NCBI RefSeq assembly: GCF_003336675.1
Contig: NZ_QPII01000018.1
Coordinates: 1 to 64,000, forward strand
Source of the DNA: Billgrantia montanilacus
GTDB lineage: Bacteria; Pseudomonadota; Gammaproteobacteria; Pseudomonadales; Halomonadaceae
Reading direction: 5' to 3'
DNA: 64,000 bases
In this document: in pieces, positions 43,929-52,951 of the stretch
Layout of the letters: each line of letters opens with the position of its first letter
How positions within the stretch are numbered: position 1 is the first letter of the stretch
The notes under the pieces: model-generated
Databases searched by the model: none
What the model was told of the DNA's origin: nothing
The model's input: only the letters and a program-made list of their open reading frames with translations
Made by a program: the position numbers and the translations under genes

Positions 43929-44720
43929 ATGGCGGCATTGAGTGGAAGGCGGATTGTCTGGCTGACGGGAGCGACCTCGGGTATCGGGCGCGCTCTGGCC
44001 ACTCGCCTGCTGGATGAAGGGCATCGGGTCGCATTGAGCGCACGTAGCCTCGACGCCTTGGCCGAACTCGCCGGCGACAGAAGCAATGCCCTGCTGCTGC
44101 CGGTGGACGTGAGCGACCCCGAGTCGGTAAGCGCGGCGGGGCGGCATCTCGACGATCTGTTCGGCCGGCTGGACCTGGCGATCTTCAATGCCGGTACCTG
44201 CGAATACGTGGACGTGCGGCGGTTCGATCTCGACCTGATTCGACGGGTTTTTGCCCCCAACTTCTTCGGCGTCCTTCACTGCCTGGATGCCGCCCTGCCG
44301 CTGCTGCGCAAGGCTCGCGCCGAAGGCAGCAGGCCCCTGATAGCCGCGACTTCCAGTGCTTCGGCCTACGTGCCGCTGCCCCGGGCAGCTGCCTACGGTG
44401 CATCCAAGGCCGCGCTGAGTCATTTCCTGGAGTCGCTGCGCCTGGACCTGCACGACGAGGGCATCGATATCAGCCTGATTCATCCTGGCTTCGTCGAGAC
44501 GCCCCTGTCTGAACGCAACGACTTCCCCATGCCCATGCGGATATCCGCCACTGCGGCTGCCGAAGCGATTCTCGGCGGCCTGGAGAATCGCCGCCTGGAC
44601 ATCCATTTTCCGCGTCGCTTCACCCTGGGAGTGCGCCTGATGGGCATCCTGCCCCCTATTCTGCGGCATCGCCTGGGCCTTCGCCTGGTGCGCCCGACGC
44701 CCAGCGAGACCCGCCCATGA
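43929..44720 (+). CDS. Short-chain dehydrogenase/reductase
   Basis: 263-residue classical SDR. ATG 43929 is preceded by GGAGGTCGC, a near-perfect ribosome-binding site. The NAD(P)-binding motif is TGATSGIG (residues 14-21) and NAG is at 87-89. The catalytic triad is Ser143, Tyr156 and Lys160 in YGASK. The substrate is unknown. The last 4 bp overlap the next gene as ATGA, so the two are translationally coupled. This is the usual SDR of LitR/ChrR-type light or singlet-oxygen clusters. Confidence 0.88.
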   Translation: MAALSGRRIVWLTGATSGIGRALATRLLDEGHRVALSARSLDALAELAGDRSNALLLPVDVSDPESVSAAGRHLDDLFGRLDLAIFNAGTCEYVDVRRFDLDLIRRVFAPNFFGVLHCLDAALPLLRKARAEGSRPLIAATSSASAYVPLPRAAAYGASKAALSHFLESLRLDLHDEGIDISLIHPGFVETPLSERNDFPMPMRISATAAAEAILGGLENRRLDIHFPRRFTLGVRLMGILPPILRHRLGLRLVRPTPSETRP

Positions 44721-46066
44721 CCGTCTCCTTTTCCCCCGTCAGCCCAAGGCCGGAAGGCGCTCAGCGGATCGCCGTGGTGGGTAGCGGCATCAGCGGCATG
44801 GCCGCCGCCTGGTACCTCAGCCAGCGCCATACGGTGACGCTGTTCGAAGCCGCCGACCGACTCGGCGGGCATACGGCCACCGTGGACGTAGCGCTGGATG
44901 GCCGGCACCACGCCATCGATACCGGATTCATCGTCTTCAACGACCGCACCTATCCTCATTTTCAGCGCCTGCTCACCGAAATCGGGATCGCCAGCCAGCC
45001 AACCGAGATGAGTTTCTCGGTGCACGAAACGCTGCTGGATTTCGAGTACAACGGACACACGCTAGGCTCCCTGTTCGCCCAGCGCAGCAACCTGCTGAGC
45101 CCCCGTTTCTATCGCCTGCTGGCCGATATCCTGAGCTTCAACCGCCGCGCCCTTTACGAGCTGGAGAGCGGCAGCCTCGGCGGCGACATGAGCCTTGGCG
45201 ACTACCTGGACCAGGCCGGCTACGGCCGCGATTTCCAGCGCCGTTACCTGCTGCCCATGGGCGCGGCCATCTGGTCGGCGAGTGTTCGCGACATGCGCAC
45301 CTTCCCGGCCCTCTTCTTCCTGCGCTTCTTTCATCACCACGGCCTGCTATCGGTCAACGATCGCCCCCAGTGGTACACCCTGGTGGGCGGCTCCCGCGCC
45401 TACATCCCGGCACTGACCGCCCCCTACGCCGAGCGCATCCGGCTGGCCACCCCGGTTCGCGGCATCCACCGTGGCCCGGAAGGCGTGTTCATCGACTCCC
45501 GGGCTGGCCGGGAACGGTTCGACCAGGTGGTGCTGGCCTGTCATGCGGACCAGGCTCTGGCGCTGCTGGTGGACGCCACCCCCGACGAGCGAGCCATACT
45601 CGCCGCGCTACCCTATGCCGACAATGACGTGGTACTGCATACCGACACCCGGCTGCTGCCGCGCCGGCGCCGCACCTGGGCAAGCTGGAATTACCGGCTC
45701 GATGGGCGCGGAGACGCCGCCCGGGCCGCCGTGACCTACAACATGAACATCCTCCAGCGGCTCGACGCCGAGCAGACTTTCTGCGTCACGCTCAATGACA
45801 GCGCCGCCATCGATCCATCGAAGGTGCTCGGCCGCTTCCAATACAGCCATCCCCAGTTCTCGCTAGCCGGACAGGCCGCCCAGGCGCGCCATGCCGACAT
45901 CTCCGGCGCTGGCCTGCGCACCCACTTCTGTGGTGCCTACTGGCGCAACGGTTTCCACGAGGACGGCGTCTGGAGCGCCCTGCGCGTGGCTCGTGCCCTG
46001 GGCTGCGACGAGCACCAGTCCCATGCCGACATCCCACACACGCCTGCCCTGGAAACGCTGTCATGA
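44717..46066 (+). CDS. FAD-dependent oxidoreductase (amine-oxidase-like, COG2907)
   Basis: 449 residues. N-terminal FAD-binding RIAVVGSGISGMAAAWYLSQ, then FEAADRLGGHTATVDV and a typical flavin-containing amine oxidoreductase layout ending in THFCGAYWRNGFHEDGVWSA. It overlaps both the SDR gene and the DUF1365 gene by 4 bp. Homologues sit next to DUF1365 and Cfa-like genes in Rhodobacter singlet-oxygen regulons and have been linked to modification of membrane unsaturated fatty acids. The actual reaction here is inferred from context. Confidence 0.85.
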   Translation: MTVSFSPVSPRPEGAQRIAVVGSGISGMAAAWYLSQRHTVTLFEAADRLGGHTATVDVALDGRHHAIDTGFIVFNDRTYPHFQRLLTEIGIASQPTEMSFSVHETLLDFEYNGHTLGSLFAQRSNLLSPRFYRLLADILSFNRRALYELESGSLGGDMSLGDYLDQAGYGRDFQRRYLLPMGAAIWSASVRDMRTFPALFFLRFFHHHGLLSVNDRPQWYTLVGGSRAYIPALTAPYAERIRLATPVRGIHRGPEGVFIDSRAGRERFDQVVLACHADQALALLVDATPDERAILAALPYADNDVVLHTDTRLLPRRRRTWASWNYRLDGRGDAARAAVTYNMNILQRLDAEQTFCVTLNDSAAIDPSKVLGRFQYSHPQFSLAGQAAQARHADISGAGLRTHFCGAYWRNGFHEDGVWSALRVARALGCDEHQSHADIPHTPALETLS

Positions 46067-46836
46067 CCGCCGAGCCACGTTCGCGGATCTACCATGGCAC
46101 CCTGCGGCATCGCCGCTTCCTGCCCCGGGAACACGCCTTCGTCTATCGGCTATGGATGGCCTGGCTCGACCTGGATGAACTGCCTGCGCTATTCGATGGC
46201 GTGCCCGGCTTCAGCGCCAGGCGACCGGCCCTGGCTCGCTTTCGCCGCAGCGACTACCTGGCACCCCATGATCGGCCTCTCGAGCAGGCCGTGCGTGAGG
46301 AGGTGGAACGCCAGCTCGGTGAGACGCCGCAGGGGCGCATCTGCCTGCTGACCCAGCTGCGCACCCTGGGCTCGGGGTTCAACCCCTTGTCGCTCTACTA
46401 CCTCTACGATACCGACGGAAGCTTGCGCGCCCTCCTCGCCGAGGTCACCAATACGCCCTGGGGCGAACGCACCCGCTACGCCTGCCACGTGGACCCGGCC
46501 CGGCACCATCACACCGCCGGCTTCGCCAAGGCGATGCATGTGTCGCCCTTCAATCCCATGGACATGACGTACCGCTGGCGCTTCAACACGCCGGGGGAGC
46601 GGCTGCTGATGCATATGGAAAACTGGCGGGAGCGAGAGCGGCACTTCGATGCCACCCTGCTCCTCGCTGCCAGGCCGGCTACCCGCCGGGTGCTGCTGGA
46701 AACCCTGGCGCGCCAGCCCTGGATGAATTTCAAGAGCCGAGCGGCCATTCACCTGGAAGCGCTGCGCCTTTGGCGAAAGGGCGTGCCGATCCATACCCAT
46801 CCCGATCGTTCTGCCCGCAAGGAGACTTCACCGTGA
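46063..46836 (+). CDS. DUF1365 family protein
   Basis: 257 residues with RIYHGTLRHRRFLPREHAFVYRL at the start, FNPLSLYYLYD and the strongly conserved HTAGFAKAMHVSPFNPMDMTYRW, the DUF1365 core. No signal peptide. The function is unknown in general; it is nearly always beside a flavin oxidoreductase and a Cfa-like methyltransferase, as here (4-bp overlaps on both sides), suggesting that the three act in one pathway on membrane lipids. Confidence 0.88.
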   Translation: MTAEPRSRIYHGTLRHRRFLPREHAFVYRLWMAWLDLDELPALFDGVPGFSARRPALARFRRSDYLAPHDRPLEQAVREEVERQLGETPQGRICLLTQLRTLGSGFNPLSLYYLYDTDGSLRALLAEVTNTPWGERTRYACHVDPARHHHTAGFAKAMHVSPFNPMDMTYRWRFNTPGERLLMHMENWRERERHFDATLLLAARPATRRVLLETLARQPWMNFKSRAAIHLEALRLWRKGVPIHTHPDRSARKETSP

Positions 46837-48101
46837 CGTCCTTCCGTTCCGCCTCCTGCCGCCCATCGCCGGTCGACGGCGGGCGCCTTGCACGCTGGCT
46901 ACGGCCACGGGTAATGGCCCAGCTCGATCGCCTGGAAGGCGGCCGGATCACCCTGATCGAAGGCAGCCAATGCCATCATCTCGGCCAGGATGGCCCGCTG
47001 CGTATGACGCTGGTGGTACGCCATCCACGGGCCTGGCAACGCCTGGCCCTGGGGGGCAGCGTGGGAGCGGCCGAGGCCTATATCGACGGCGACTGGGATG
47101 TCGACGACCTGGTGGCGCTGATCCGCCTGTTCGCCGCCAACCTGGAGCGGGTCAATGGCGACATGGAAAACGGCACCGCCCGGATCGGCCGCTGGTTGCT
47201 GGGGGCCCTGAATGCCCTGCAGCGCAACACGCGCCGTGGCGCCAAGCGCCACATTGCCGCCCACTACGACATTGGCAACGACCTGTTCGCCACCTTTCTG
47301 GACCGCGAACACCGGATGTATTCCAGTGCCGTCTTCCCCCGCGCAGACGCTACCCTCGAGGAAGCCTCGACCCACAAGCTCGACCTGATGCTGGCAAAGC
47401 TCGACGTCCGGCCAGAGCATCATCTGCTGGAGATCGGCACCGGCTGGGGCGGGCTTGCCATTCATGCGGCGAAGACGCGCGGCTGCCGCGTCACCACCAC
47501 GACCATCTCCGCCGAGCAGTTCGCCTATACGGCACACCGCATCCGGGAAGAGGGGCTGGAGGAGAGGATCACGCTGCTGCAGCGCGACTATCGGGAGCTC
47601 GAAGGCCGCTTCGACCGGCTCATCTCGGTGGAAATGATCGAGGCCGTAGGCCATCAATACCTGCCGACCTATCTCAAGACACTGGACCGTCTGTTGACCG
47701 ACGATGGCCTGGCCCTGCTGCAGGCCATCACCATTCGCGACCAGCGCTTCGATGCCGCCAAGCGCGAGATGGACTTCATCAAACGGCATGTCTTTCCGGG
47801 TGGCTTCCTGCCCTCGCATCAGGTCATCCTCGATGGCATGGCCCGCCACACCTCGCTGAATGTGCTGGCACTCGACGAAATCGGCCCCCATTACGCCCGC
47901 ACGTTGCGGGAATGGCGCCATCGCTTCGAGGCGAATCTTGAGACAGTAAGGAAACTGGGCTACGAGGAGCGCTTCATACGACTCTGGCGCTACTATCTCT
48001 GCTACTGCGAAGGTGGCTTTCTCGAACGGACGATCGGGACCTGCCACCTGTTGCTGGCCCGACCCGGCGCCCGCCCGGAACCGCCGACAGGCCTACTGTG
48101 A
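46833..48101 (+). CDS. Cfa-family S-adenosylmethionine methyltransferase
   Basis: 422 residues. Starts at GTG 46833, which overlaps the DUF1365 stop (GTGA) and has AAGGAG 8 bp upstream; the track's earlier start lies inside the upstream gene. The C-terminal SAM-dependent fold shows LLEIGTGWGGLAIHAA, IEAVGHQYLPTYL and the FIKRHVFPGGFLPS loop, the cyclopropane fatty-acid synthase family. The N-terminal 120 residues bind lipid in Cfa. In related light-response clusters such enzymes methylate an unsaturated chain instead of making a cyclopropane; which one this makes is not clear. Last gene of the operon. Confidence 0.9.
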   Translation: MTSFRSASCRPSPVDGGRLARWLRPRVMAQLDRLEGGRITLIEGSQCHHLGQDGPLRMTLVVRHPRAWQRLALGGSVGAAEAYIDGDWDVDDLVALIRLFAANLERVNGDMENGTARIGRWLLGALNALQRNTRRGAKRHIAAHYDIGNDLFATFLDREHRMYSSAVFPRADATLEEASTHKLDLMLAKLDVRPEHHLLEIGTGWGGLAIHAAKTRGCRVTTTTISAEQFAYTAHRIREEGLEERITLLQRDYRELEGRFDRLISVEMIEAVGHQYLPTYLKTLDRLLTDDGLALLQAITIRDQRFDAAKREMDFIKRHVFPGGFLPSHQVILDGMARHTSLNVLALDEIGPHYARTLREWRHRFEANLETVRKLGYEERFIRLWRYYLCYCEGGFLERTIGTCHLLLARPGARPEPPTGLL

Positions 48102-48113
48102 TCGCGGCAATGA

Positions 48114-49976
48114 TCAGGCGACGGGAGTGGTGCCCAACGGGGCTGTCGACGACTGGCCGGCCAGGCTCTGCCAGTGCTCCTCCAGCGCCCCGACCGCCAT
48201 CGGGCGGGCAAAGTAGAAACCCTGAACCAGACGGCAGCCGGCATCGCGCAGGAAATCGAGCTGCCCCTGAGTCTCCACCCCCTCGGCAATGACATCCAGC
48301 GACAGCCCCCGAGCCATGGCCAGAACCGCGCTGACAATGGCGGCATCGGCGGGGTCGTCGGGCAGCGAGCGAATGAAGGCTCGGTCCAGCTTGATCTTGT
48401 CCAGCGGCAGGCGCTTGAGGTAGCCCAGGGACGAATAGCCGGTACCGAAATCGTCGATGGCGATGCGGTGGCCTCGGACTCGCAGTGCCTCCAGGCGCGG
48501 CACGATATCGCCGGCGCGTTCGTCGAGCAGGACCGATTCTGTGAGTTCGAGACCGAGCTGGCCGGCCGCGATGCCGTGGCGGGCCAGACCGGAGGAGAGC
48601 GCCGACTCCAGTTCGCCCTGAAACATCTGGATGGCCGAGATGTTGATCCATACCGGCAGCTTGGGCATCCCCATTTCGCGCCAGCGCGCCATCTGCCCCA
48701 GGGCCTCGTCGATGACCCAGTTGCCAAGCATGCCCATCAGGCCGTGCCGCTCGGCCAGGGGTATGAAGTCGCCCGGCGAGACGAGGCCGTGCTCTGGATG
48801 GCGCCAGCGCAGCAGAGCCTCCAGCCCCACCACGAGGCCATCGCTGGTGCGATGCTGGCTCTGGTAATAGAGCTCAAGCTGGCCTCCGCTGGCCAGTGCG
48901 TCACGCAGGCTATAGACAAGCGCCATCTGCGGCGTGTCCTGGACGTCCAATGCCGGCCGGAAGCGTTGGCTGACGTTGCGGCCGTGACGCTTGGCCGAGT
49001 AGAGCGCCGACTCGAGCCGCTGGAAGAGCACCCCGGAGTCGTTGCCATCTTCGGGGGCGCGGCAACTACCGATCGACAGCCCCAATCGTAAGGAACGGTG
49101 GTCGATCTCGAAGGGCTCGCCCAGGTGCTCACGCAGGCCGGCAATCCACTTGTCATGGTCGTCGAAGGTGGTGGTGCGGATCACCAGGAATTCGTCGCCG
49201 CCCAGGCGCCCCACCACGCCACCCGCCACATGCCCCGCCAATCGCTGCCCGAAGCGGGCCAGCAGGCGGTCGCCCTGGTCGACGCCAAGGCTGTCGTTGA
49301 CCGACTTGAAGCCGTCGATATCGATCATCGCCATGTCTAGGCTCTCCCCTGCACGCAGGTGGCGCAGGCGCGATGTCATCAGGTCATGGAGCCGTCGACG
49401 GTTGGGCAACCCGGTCAGCGGGTCCTCGAAGCCGATGCGCCGCAGGTCCTGCTCGCGGGCCTTGTGCACGGAGATATCGGTGAAGGTGCCGACGTAGTGG
49501 CTGATCCTGCCTCTCCTGTCCACCACCGCCTTGATCCGCAGCCACTCGGGGTACTCTTCGCCCTGCTTGCGACGATTCCATATCTCTCCCTCCCAGCGCC
49601 CCTTGCTTTCCAGGGTTTGCCAGAAACGCTTGAAGAAGCTGGAATCGTGCCGGGACGCCACCAGATTGGCGGCGTTGACGCCGCGCACCTCTTCCTCGGT
49701 GAAGCCGGTTATACGGGTGAAGGCGGGGTTGACCGCCAGGATCCGGTTCTCGGCATCGGTGATCTGCACACCTTCCTCGGAAAGCATCAGCGCCTGCTGC
49801 ATCAGGTCGGCATTCTTCCGCTCACGTCGCAGCTGTCGCCAGGCATGGGCCAGGCCAGCAGCCACGACGGTCACCGCCACCAGGCGCAGGCCAGCGCCAG
49901 GCAGCCAGATGCATGCCGGTAGCGCAGCCAGTGCAGCCCAGGTCAACGGGCGATTGATCGCGTAGGATGACCACAT
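48114..49976 (-). CDS. Membrane PAS-GGDEF-EAL protein
   Basis: 620 residues. Two N-terminal hydrophobic segments (about 8-45) are followed by a PAS/PAC domain (about 60-180; GVQITDAENRILAVNPAFTRIT). A GGDEF domain (about 185-345) has an intact RLGGDEF active site but no recognisable RxxD I-site. The EAL domain (about 355-605) has VGLEALLRWRHP, WINISAIQ, LELTESVLL, DDFGTGYSSLGYLKRLP and AEGVETQ, so all metal-binding residues seem present. It may make or hydrolyse c-di-GMP; the net activity is not predictable. The start has a weak ribosome-binding site. Convergent with the light-response operon, 12 bp away. Confidence 0.93.
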   Translation of the reverse strand: MWSSYAINRPLTWAALAALPACIWLPGAGLRLVAVTVVAAGLAHAWRQLRRERKNADLMQQALMLSEEGVQITDAENRILAVNPAFTRITGFTEEEVRGVNAANLVASRHDSSFFKRFWQTLESKGRWEGEIWNRRKQGEEYPEWLRIKAVVDRRGRISHYVGTFTDISVHKAREQDLRRIGFEDPLTGLPNRRRLHDLMTSRLRHLRAGESLDMAMIDIDGFKSVNDSLGVDQGDRLLARFGQRLAGHVAGGVVGRLGGDEFLVIRTTTFDDHDKWIAGLREHLGEPFEIDHRSLRLGLSIGSCRAPEDGNDSGVLFQRLESALYSAKRHGRNVSQRFRPALDVQDTPQMALVYSLRDALASGGQLELYYQSQHRTSDGLVVGLEALLRWRHPEHGLVSPGDFIPLAERHGLMGMLGNWVIDEALGQMARWREMGMPKLPVWINISAIQMFQGELESALSSGLARHGIAAGQLGLELTESVLLDERAGDIVPRLEALRVRGHRIAIDDFGTGYSSLGYLKRLPLDKIKLDRAFIRSLPDDPADAAIVSAVLAMARGLSLDVIAEGVETQGQLDFLRDAGCRLVQGFYFARPMAVGALEEHWQSLAGQSSTAPLGTTPVA

Positions 49977-50030
49977 GTCGTATCCCGGTGTGACGGATGG
50001 AGAGATTGAAACGCGCCCGTGCTGCGCATC

Positions 50031-50126
50031 GAACTGTGCGCCGAGCTGTCCCTCGAACTATGCACCGAACTGTGCGCCGAGCTGTCCCTCGAACTATGCA
50101 CCGAACTATGCACCGAACTATCGCCT
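50031..50126. repeat. Eight tandem 12-bp repeats upstream of the GGDEF-EAL gene
   Basis: Eight consecutive 12-mers with consensus GAACTATGCACC and variants GAACTGTGCGCC and GAGCTGTCCCTC, arranged as two 36-bp triplets plus two more units (the last degenerate, GAACTATCGCCT). The array lies between the gene's start codon (49976) and fabA (50312). Open frames read through it on both strands because 12 is a multiple of 3, but neither has a credible start region or family, so I treat it as noncoding. Copy number could vary between strains. Confidence 0.85.
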
Positions 50127-50311
50127 AGAGTATCGACATCGAGCGCCTCCACTTTAATCGCTCCCGCTCCTCGCGTCATGCCTGACGTGCAATCACCGTC
50201 TTCGGCCAGTAGACTAGTCGGGGCCGCCCAGGGCGGGACGGCCCAAGAGCCAATGCCGCGTCCGCTATACTCGCGGGAAGGCCCACAACAACTGCGACTC
50301 GGAACGACTCA

Positions 50312-50827
50312 GTGACCAAGCAACACTCTTTCGTACGCGAAGAACTGCTGGCGTGTAGCCGCGGTGAGCTTTTCGGCCCCGGCAATGCCCAATTGCCGGC
50401 TCCCAATATGCTGATGCTTGACCGCATCACGCATATCCACGAGGCGGGAGGCCAGTTCAACAAGGGCGAGCTGATCGCCGAACTGGATATTCACCCCGAC
50501 CTCTGGTTCTTCGACTGCCACTTCCCCGGTGACCCGGTCATGCCCGGCTGCCTGGGACTGGATGCCATGTGGCAGCTGGTAGGCTTCTATCTGGGCTGGC
50601 TCGGCCACCCCGGCAGAGGGCGCGCCTTGGGCTGCGGTGAGGTGAAGTTCACCGGGCAGATTATGCCCGATGCCAAGAAGGTCACCTACCAGATCAACAT
50701 CAAGCGCATCATCACCCGGCGCCTGATTCTGGGAATGGCCGATGGTACAGTGTCTGTCGACGGCCGCGAAATCTATCAGGCGAATGACCTGCGTGTCGGC
50801 CTGTTCACCTCTACCGCGAATTTCTGA
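50312..50827 (+). CDS. fabA: 3-hydroxydecanoyl-ACP dehydratase/isomerase FabA
   Basis: Bifunctional enzyme that makes the cis-3 double bond of unsaturated fatty acids. 171 residues. The catalytic pair is His70 ([14 protein letters not shown]) and Asp84 (LGLDAMWQL), at exactly the same numbers as E. coli FabA. The start is GTG 50312 with GGAACG upstream. It is directly followed by fabB (13 bp), the same pairing as in Pseudomonas. A TATACT -10-like element lies about 45 bp upstream. No DesT or FabR site was recognised. Confidence 0.96.
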   Translation: MTKQHSFVREELLACSRGELFGPGNAQLPAPNMLMLDRITHIHEAGGQFNKGELIAELDIHPDLWFFDCHFPGDPVMPGCLGLDAMWQLVGFYLGWLGHPGRGRALGCGEVKFTGQIMPDAKKVTYQINIKRIITRRLILGMADGTVSVDGREIYQANDLRVGLFTSTANF

Positions 50828-50840
50828 TCAGGAGGCTTCC

Positions 50841-52058
50841 ATGCGACGAGTGGTAGTCACCGGCCTGGGCATCGTATCTTGCCTGGGCAACGACCGGCAG
50901 GCGGTCGTCGAGGCGCTAAGGAACGGGCGCTCGGGCATTCGCTTCAAGGAAGAGTATGCCGAACGCGGCTTCCGCAGCCAGGTGGCTGGAGCCGTGGATA
51001 TCGATCTCGACGCCCTCATCGACCGCAAGTTGCGCCGATTCATGGGCGATGCGGCGGCCTATGCGTATGTCAGCATGGCCCAGGCCGTCGAGGATTCAGG
51101 GCTCACGCCGGAACAGGTCTCCCATGAGCGTACCGGCCTGATTGCCGGCTCCGGGGGGGCGTCCAGCGCCAACCAGGTCGAAGCCGCCGATGTCATGCGC
51201 GAGAAGGGCCTGCGCCGGGTCGGCCCCTACCGGGTTACCCGCACCATGGGCAGCACCGTCTCCGCCTGCCTGGCCACGCCCTTCCAGATCAAGGGGGTCA
51301 ACTACTCGATCTCCTCGGCCTGCGCCACCTCGGCCCACTGCATCGGCAACGCCATGGAGCAGATCCAGCTGGGCAAGCAGGACATCGTCTTCGCTGGCGG
51401 CGGCGAGGAGGAGCACTGGACCCTCTCCTGCCTGTTCGATGCCATGGGCGCCCTGTCGACGCACTACAACGACACGCCCGAGAAGGCCTCTCGCCCCTAC
51501 GACAAGGCCCGTGACGGCTTCGTCATCGCCGGTGGCGGAGGCATGCTGGTACTCGAGGAGTTGGAGCATGCAAAGGCCCGCGGTGCGAAGATCTACGCCG
51601 AGCTGGTCGGCTATGGCGCCACCTCCGACGGTCACGACATGGTGGCTCCGTCGGGCGAGGGCGCTACGCGCTGCATGCGCCAGGCGCTCGCCACGGTAGA
51701 GGGCGATATCGACTATATCAATACTCACGGCACCTCGACCCCGGTGGGCGATGTCGCCGAGCTCAAGGCCATCCGTGCAGTGTTCGGTGACAGTACGCCG
51801 GCCATGAGCTCCACCAAGTCGCTGACCGGCCACTCCCTGGGCGCCACCGGCGTACAGGAAACGATCTACTCGCTGCTGATGATGGAAAACGACTTCATCG
51901 CCGCCTCGGCTAACGTTGAGGAACTCGACGATCAGGCCGCCGGCTTCGATATCGTCACCAGCCGTCGCGACGGCGTTACCATCGAGCGCGTGCTCTCCAA
52001 CAGCTTCGGCTTCGGCGGCACCAACGCCTGTCTGGTGCTCCAGCGCTATCGCGACTGA
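50841..52058 (+). CDS. fabB: 3-oxoacyl-ACP synthase I FabB
   Basis: Elongates the cis-unsaturated acyl chain made by FabA. 405 residues from ATG 50841, with AGGAGG upstream. The catalytic triad is Cys161 in [12 protein letters not shown], His in [11 protein letters not shown] and His in [13 protein letters not shown]. The active-site region identifies FabB rather than FabF. It forms an operon with fabA and ends in a strong terminator. Confidence 0.96.
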   Translation: MRRVVVTGLGIVSCLGNDRQAVVEALRNGRSGIRFKEEYAERGFRSQVAGAVDIDLDALIDRKLRRFMGDAAAYAYVSMAQAVEDSGLTPEQVSHERTGLIAGSGGASSANQVEAADVMREKGLRRVGPYRVTRTMGSTVSACLATPFQIKGVNYSISSACATSAHCIGNAMEQIQLGKQDIVFAGGGEEEHWTLSCLFDAMGALSTHYNDTPEKASRPYDKARDGFVIAGGGGMLVLEELEHAKARGAKIYAELVGYGATSDGHDMVAPSGEGATRCMRQALATVEGDIDYINTHGTSTPVGDVAELKAIRAVFGDSTPAMSSTKSLTGHSLGATGVQETIYSLLMMENDFIAASANVEELDDQAAGFDIVTSRRDGVTIERVLSNSFGFGGTNACLVLQRYRD

Positions 52059-52095
52059 GCCAGTGTATTACTGAAATCTGTCGCACCCTGAAATA

Positions 52096-52123
52096 AGGCG
52101 TCCGCTTCGCGGACGCCTTTTTC
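52096..52123 (+). terminator. Terminator of the fabAB operon
   Basis: AGGCGTCCGC-ttc-GCGGACGCCT forms a perfect 10-bp stem with a 3-nt loop, followed by TTTTTCG. Confidence 0.92.
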
Positions 52124-52183
52124 GTGACTCGCCTTTGTCCTTACCCCGCGTTCCTGGCCTGGCTTATCGTTGCTCGACCTGGT

Positions 52184-52951
52184 TCATGATGCGGAGCGGA
52201 CATTTCGCTCGCGGGCAGGTGCAGGCGCGTCGGGCCTCGGCACTTCGGATATCTCCGCCAGCCGCGCCTCGATCCATGCCTCCACCTCGACCAGCACCTC
52301 TTCGGGCGTGCGGCCCTCGGTAGCAATGGGCTCGCCTACCACCACGCTCAGCAGGCCCGGATTCTTGACCCAGTGCCGACCCGGCCAACGCTCGCCGGCG
52401 TTGTGTGCCACGGGCACCACCGGTACTCCGGCACGACAGGCGATCACGGTACCACTCTTGTTGTAGCGCCTGCGTTCGCCGGGCGCTACACGGGTTCCCT
52501 CGGGGAAGATCAGTACCGAGAGCCCCTCGTTCAGGCGCTGCACGCCCTGGGTCAGGACCTGGCGCATGGCCCGTGCCGGCTTCGAGCGGTCCAGCGCAAT
52601 GGGATGCAGCTGGCGCAACCCCCAGCCGAACAGCGGAATCCGCAGCAGCTCCTGCTTGAGCACGGTGCACACCGGCGGCTTGAGGATCTGCAGATAGATG
52701 GTTTCCCATTCGCACTGATGATTGGCAAGGATCACGCAGGGTCCCTCCGGCAGGTGCTCCGTGCCACTTACCCGGTAGCGCACCCCGCAGGTCCAGCGGA
52801 ACCAGGCGGTCGTAAAGTGGTTATAGAGGTTGAGCAACCGGTAACGGGAGGACAGCGGAAGAAGCGGTGCCACGGGCAGGAACAGCCCACCGCAGACCAG
52901 AATCGCCAGGAAATAGCCCAGGTAGAACAGCAGGCTGCGAATCACATTCAT
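52184..52951 (-). CDS. 1-acylglycerol-3-phosphate acyltransferase-like protein
   Basis: 255 residues with an N-terminal membrane segment (about 5-35). The PlsC motif I appears as NHQCEWET, an H-x4-E form instead of the common H-x4-D, and motif III as FPEGTRV. It probably makes phosphatidic acid or acylates another lipid. Translation is coupled to the upstream RmlD-like gene (ATGA overlap), and the two follow ssb on the same strand. The stretch next to the C-terminus is Pro/Ala/Arg-rich. Confidence 0.85.
   Translation of the reverse strand: MNVIRSLLFYLGYFLAILVCGGLFLPVAPLLPLSSRYRLLNLYNHFTTAWFRWTCGVRYRVSGTEHLPEGPCVILANHQCEWETIYLQILKPPVCTVLKQELLRIPLFGWGLRQLHPIALDRSKPARAMRQVLTQGVQRLNEGLSVLIFPEGTRVAPGERRRYNKSGTVIACRAGVPVVPVAHNAGERWPGRHWVKNPGLLSVVVGEPIATEGRTPEEVLVEVEAWIEARLAEISEVPRPDAPAPARERNVRSAS

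Noticed and set aside
50031..50126. CRISPR array
   Set aside because: Repeats are adjacent 12-mers without spacers, and no cas genes occur.
49943..50179. Ser/His/Asp repeat protein encoded by the 12-bp array
   Set aside because: It merely reads the tandem repeats (SVHSSRDSSA pattern), overlaps the start of the GGDEF-EAL gene and has no ribosome-binding site.
50019..50315. + strand frame through the repeats (Glu-Leu-Cys-rich)
   Set aside because: Also a by-product of repeats whose length is divisible by three; overlaps fabA upstream region without a credible start.
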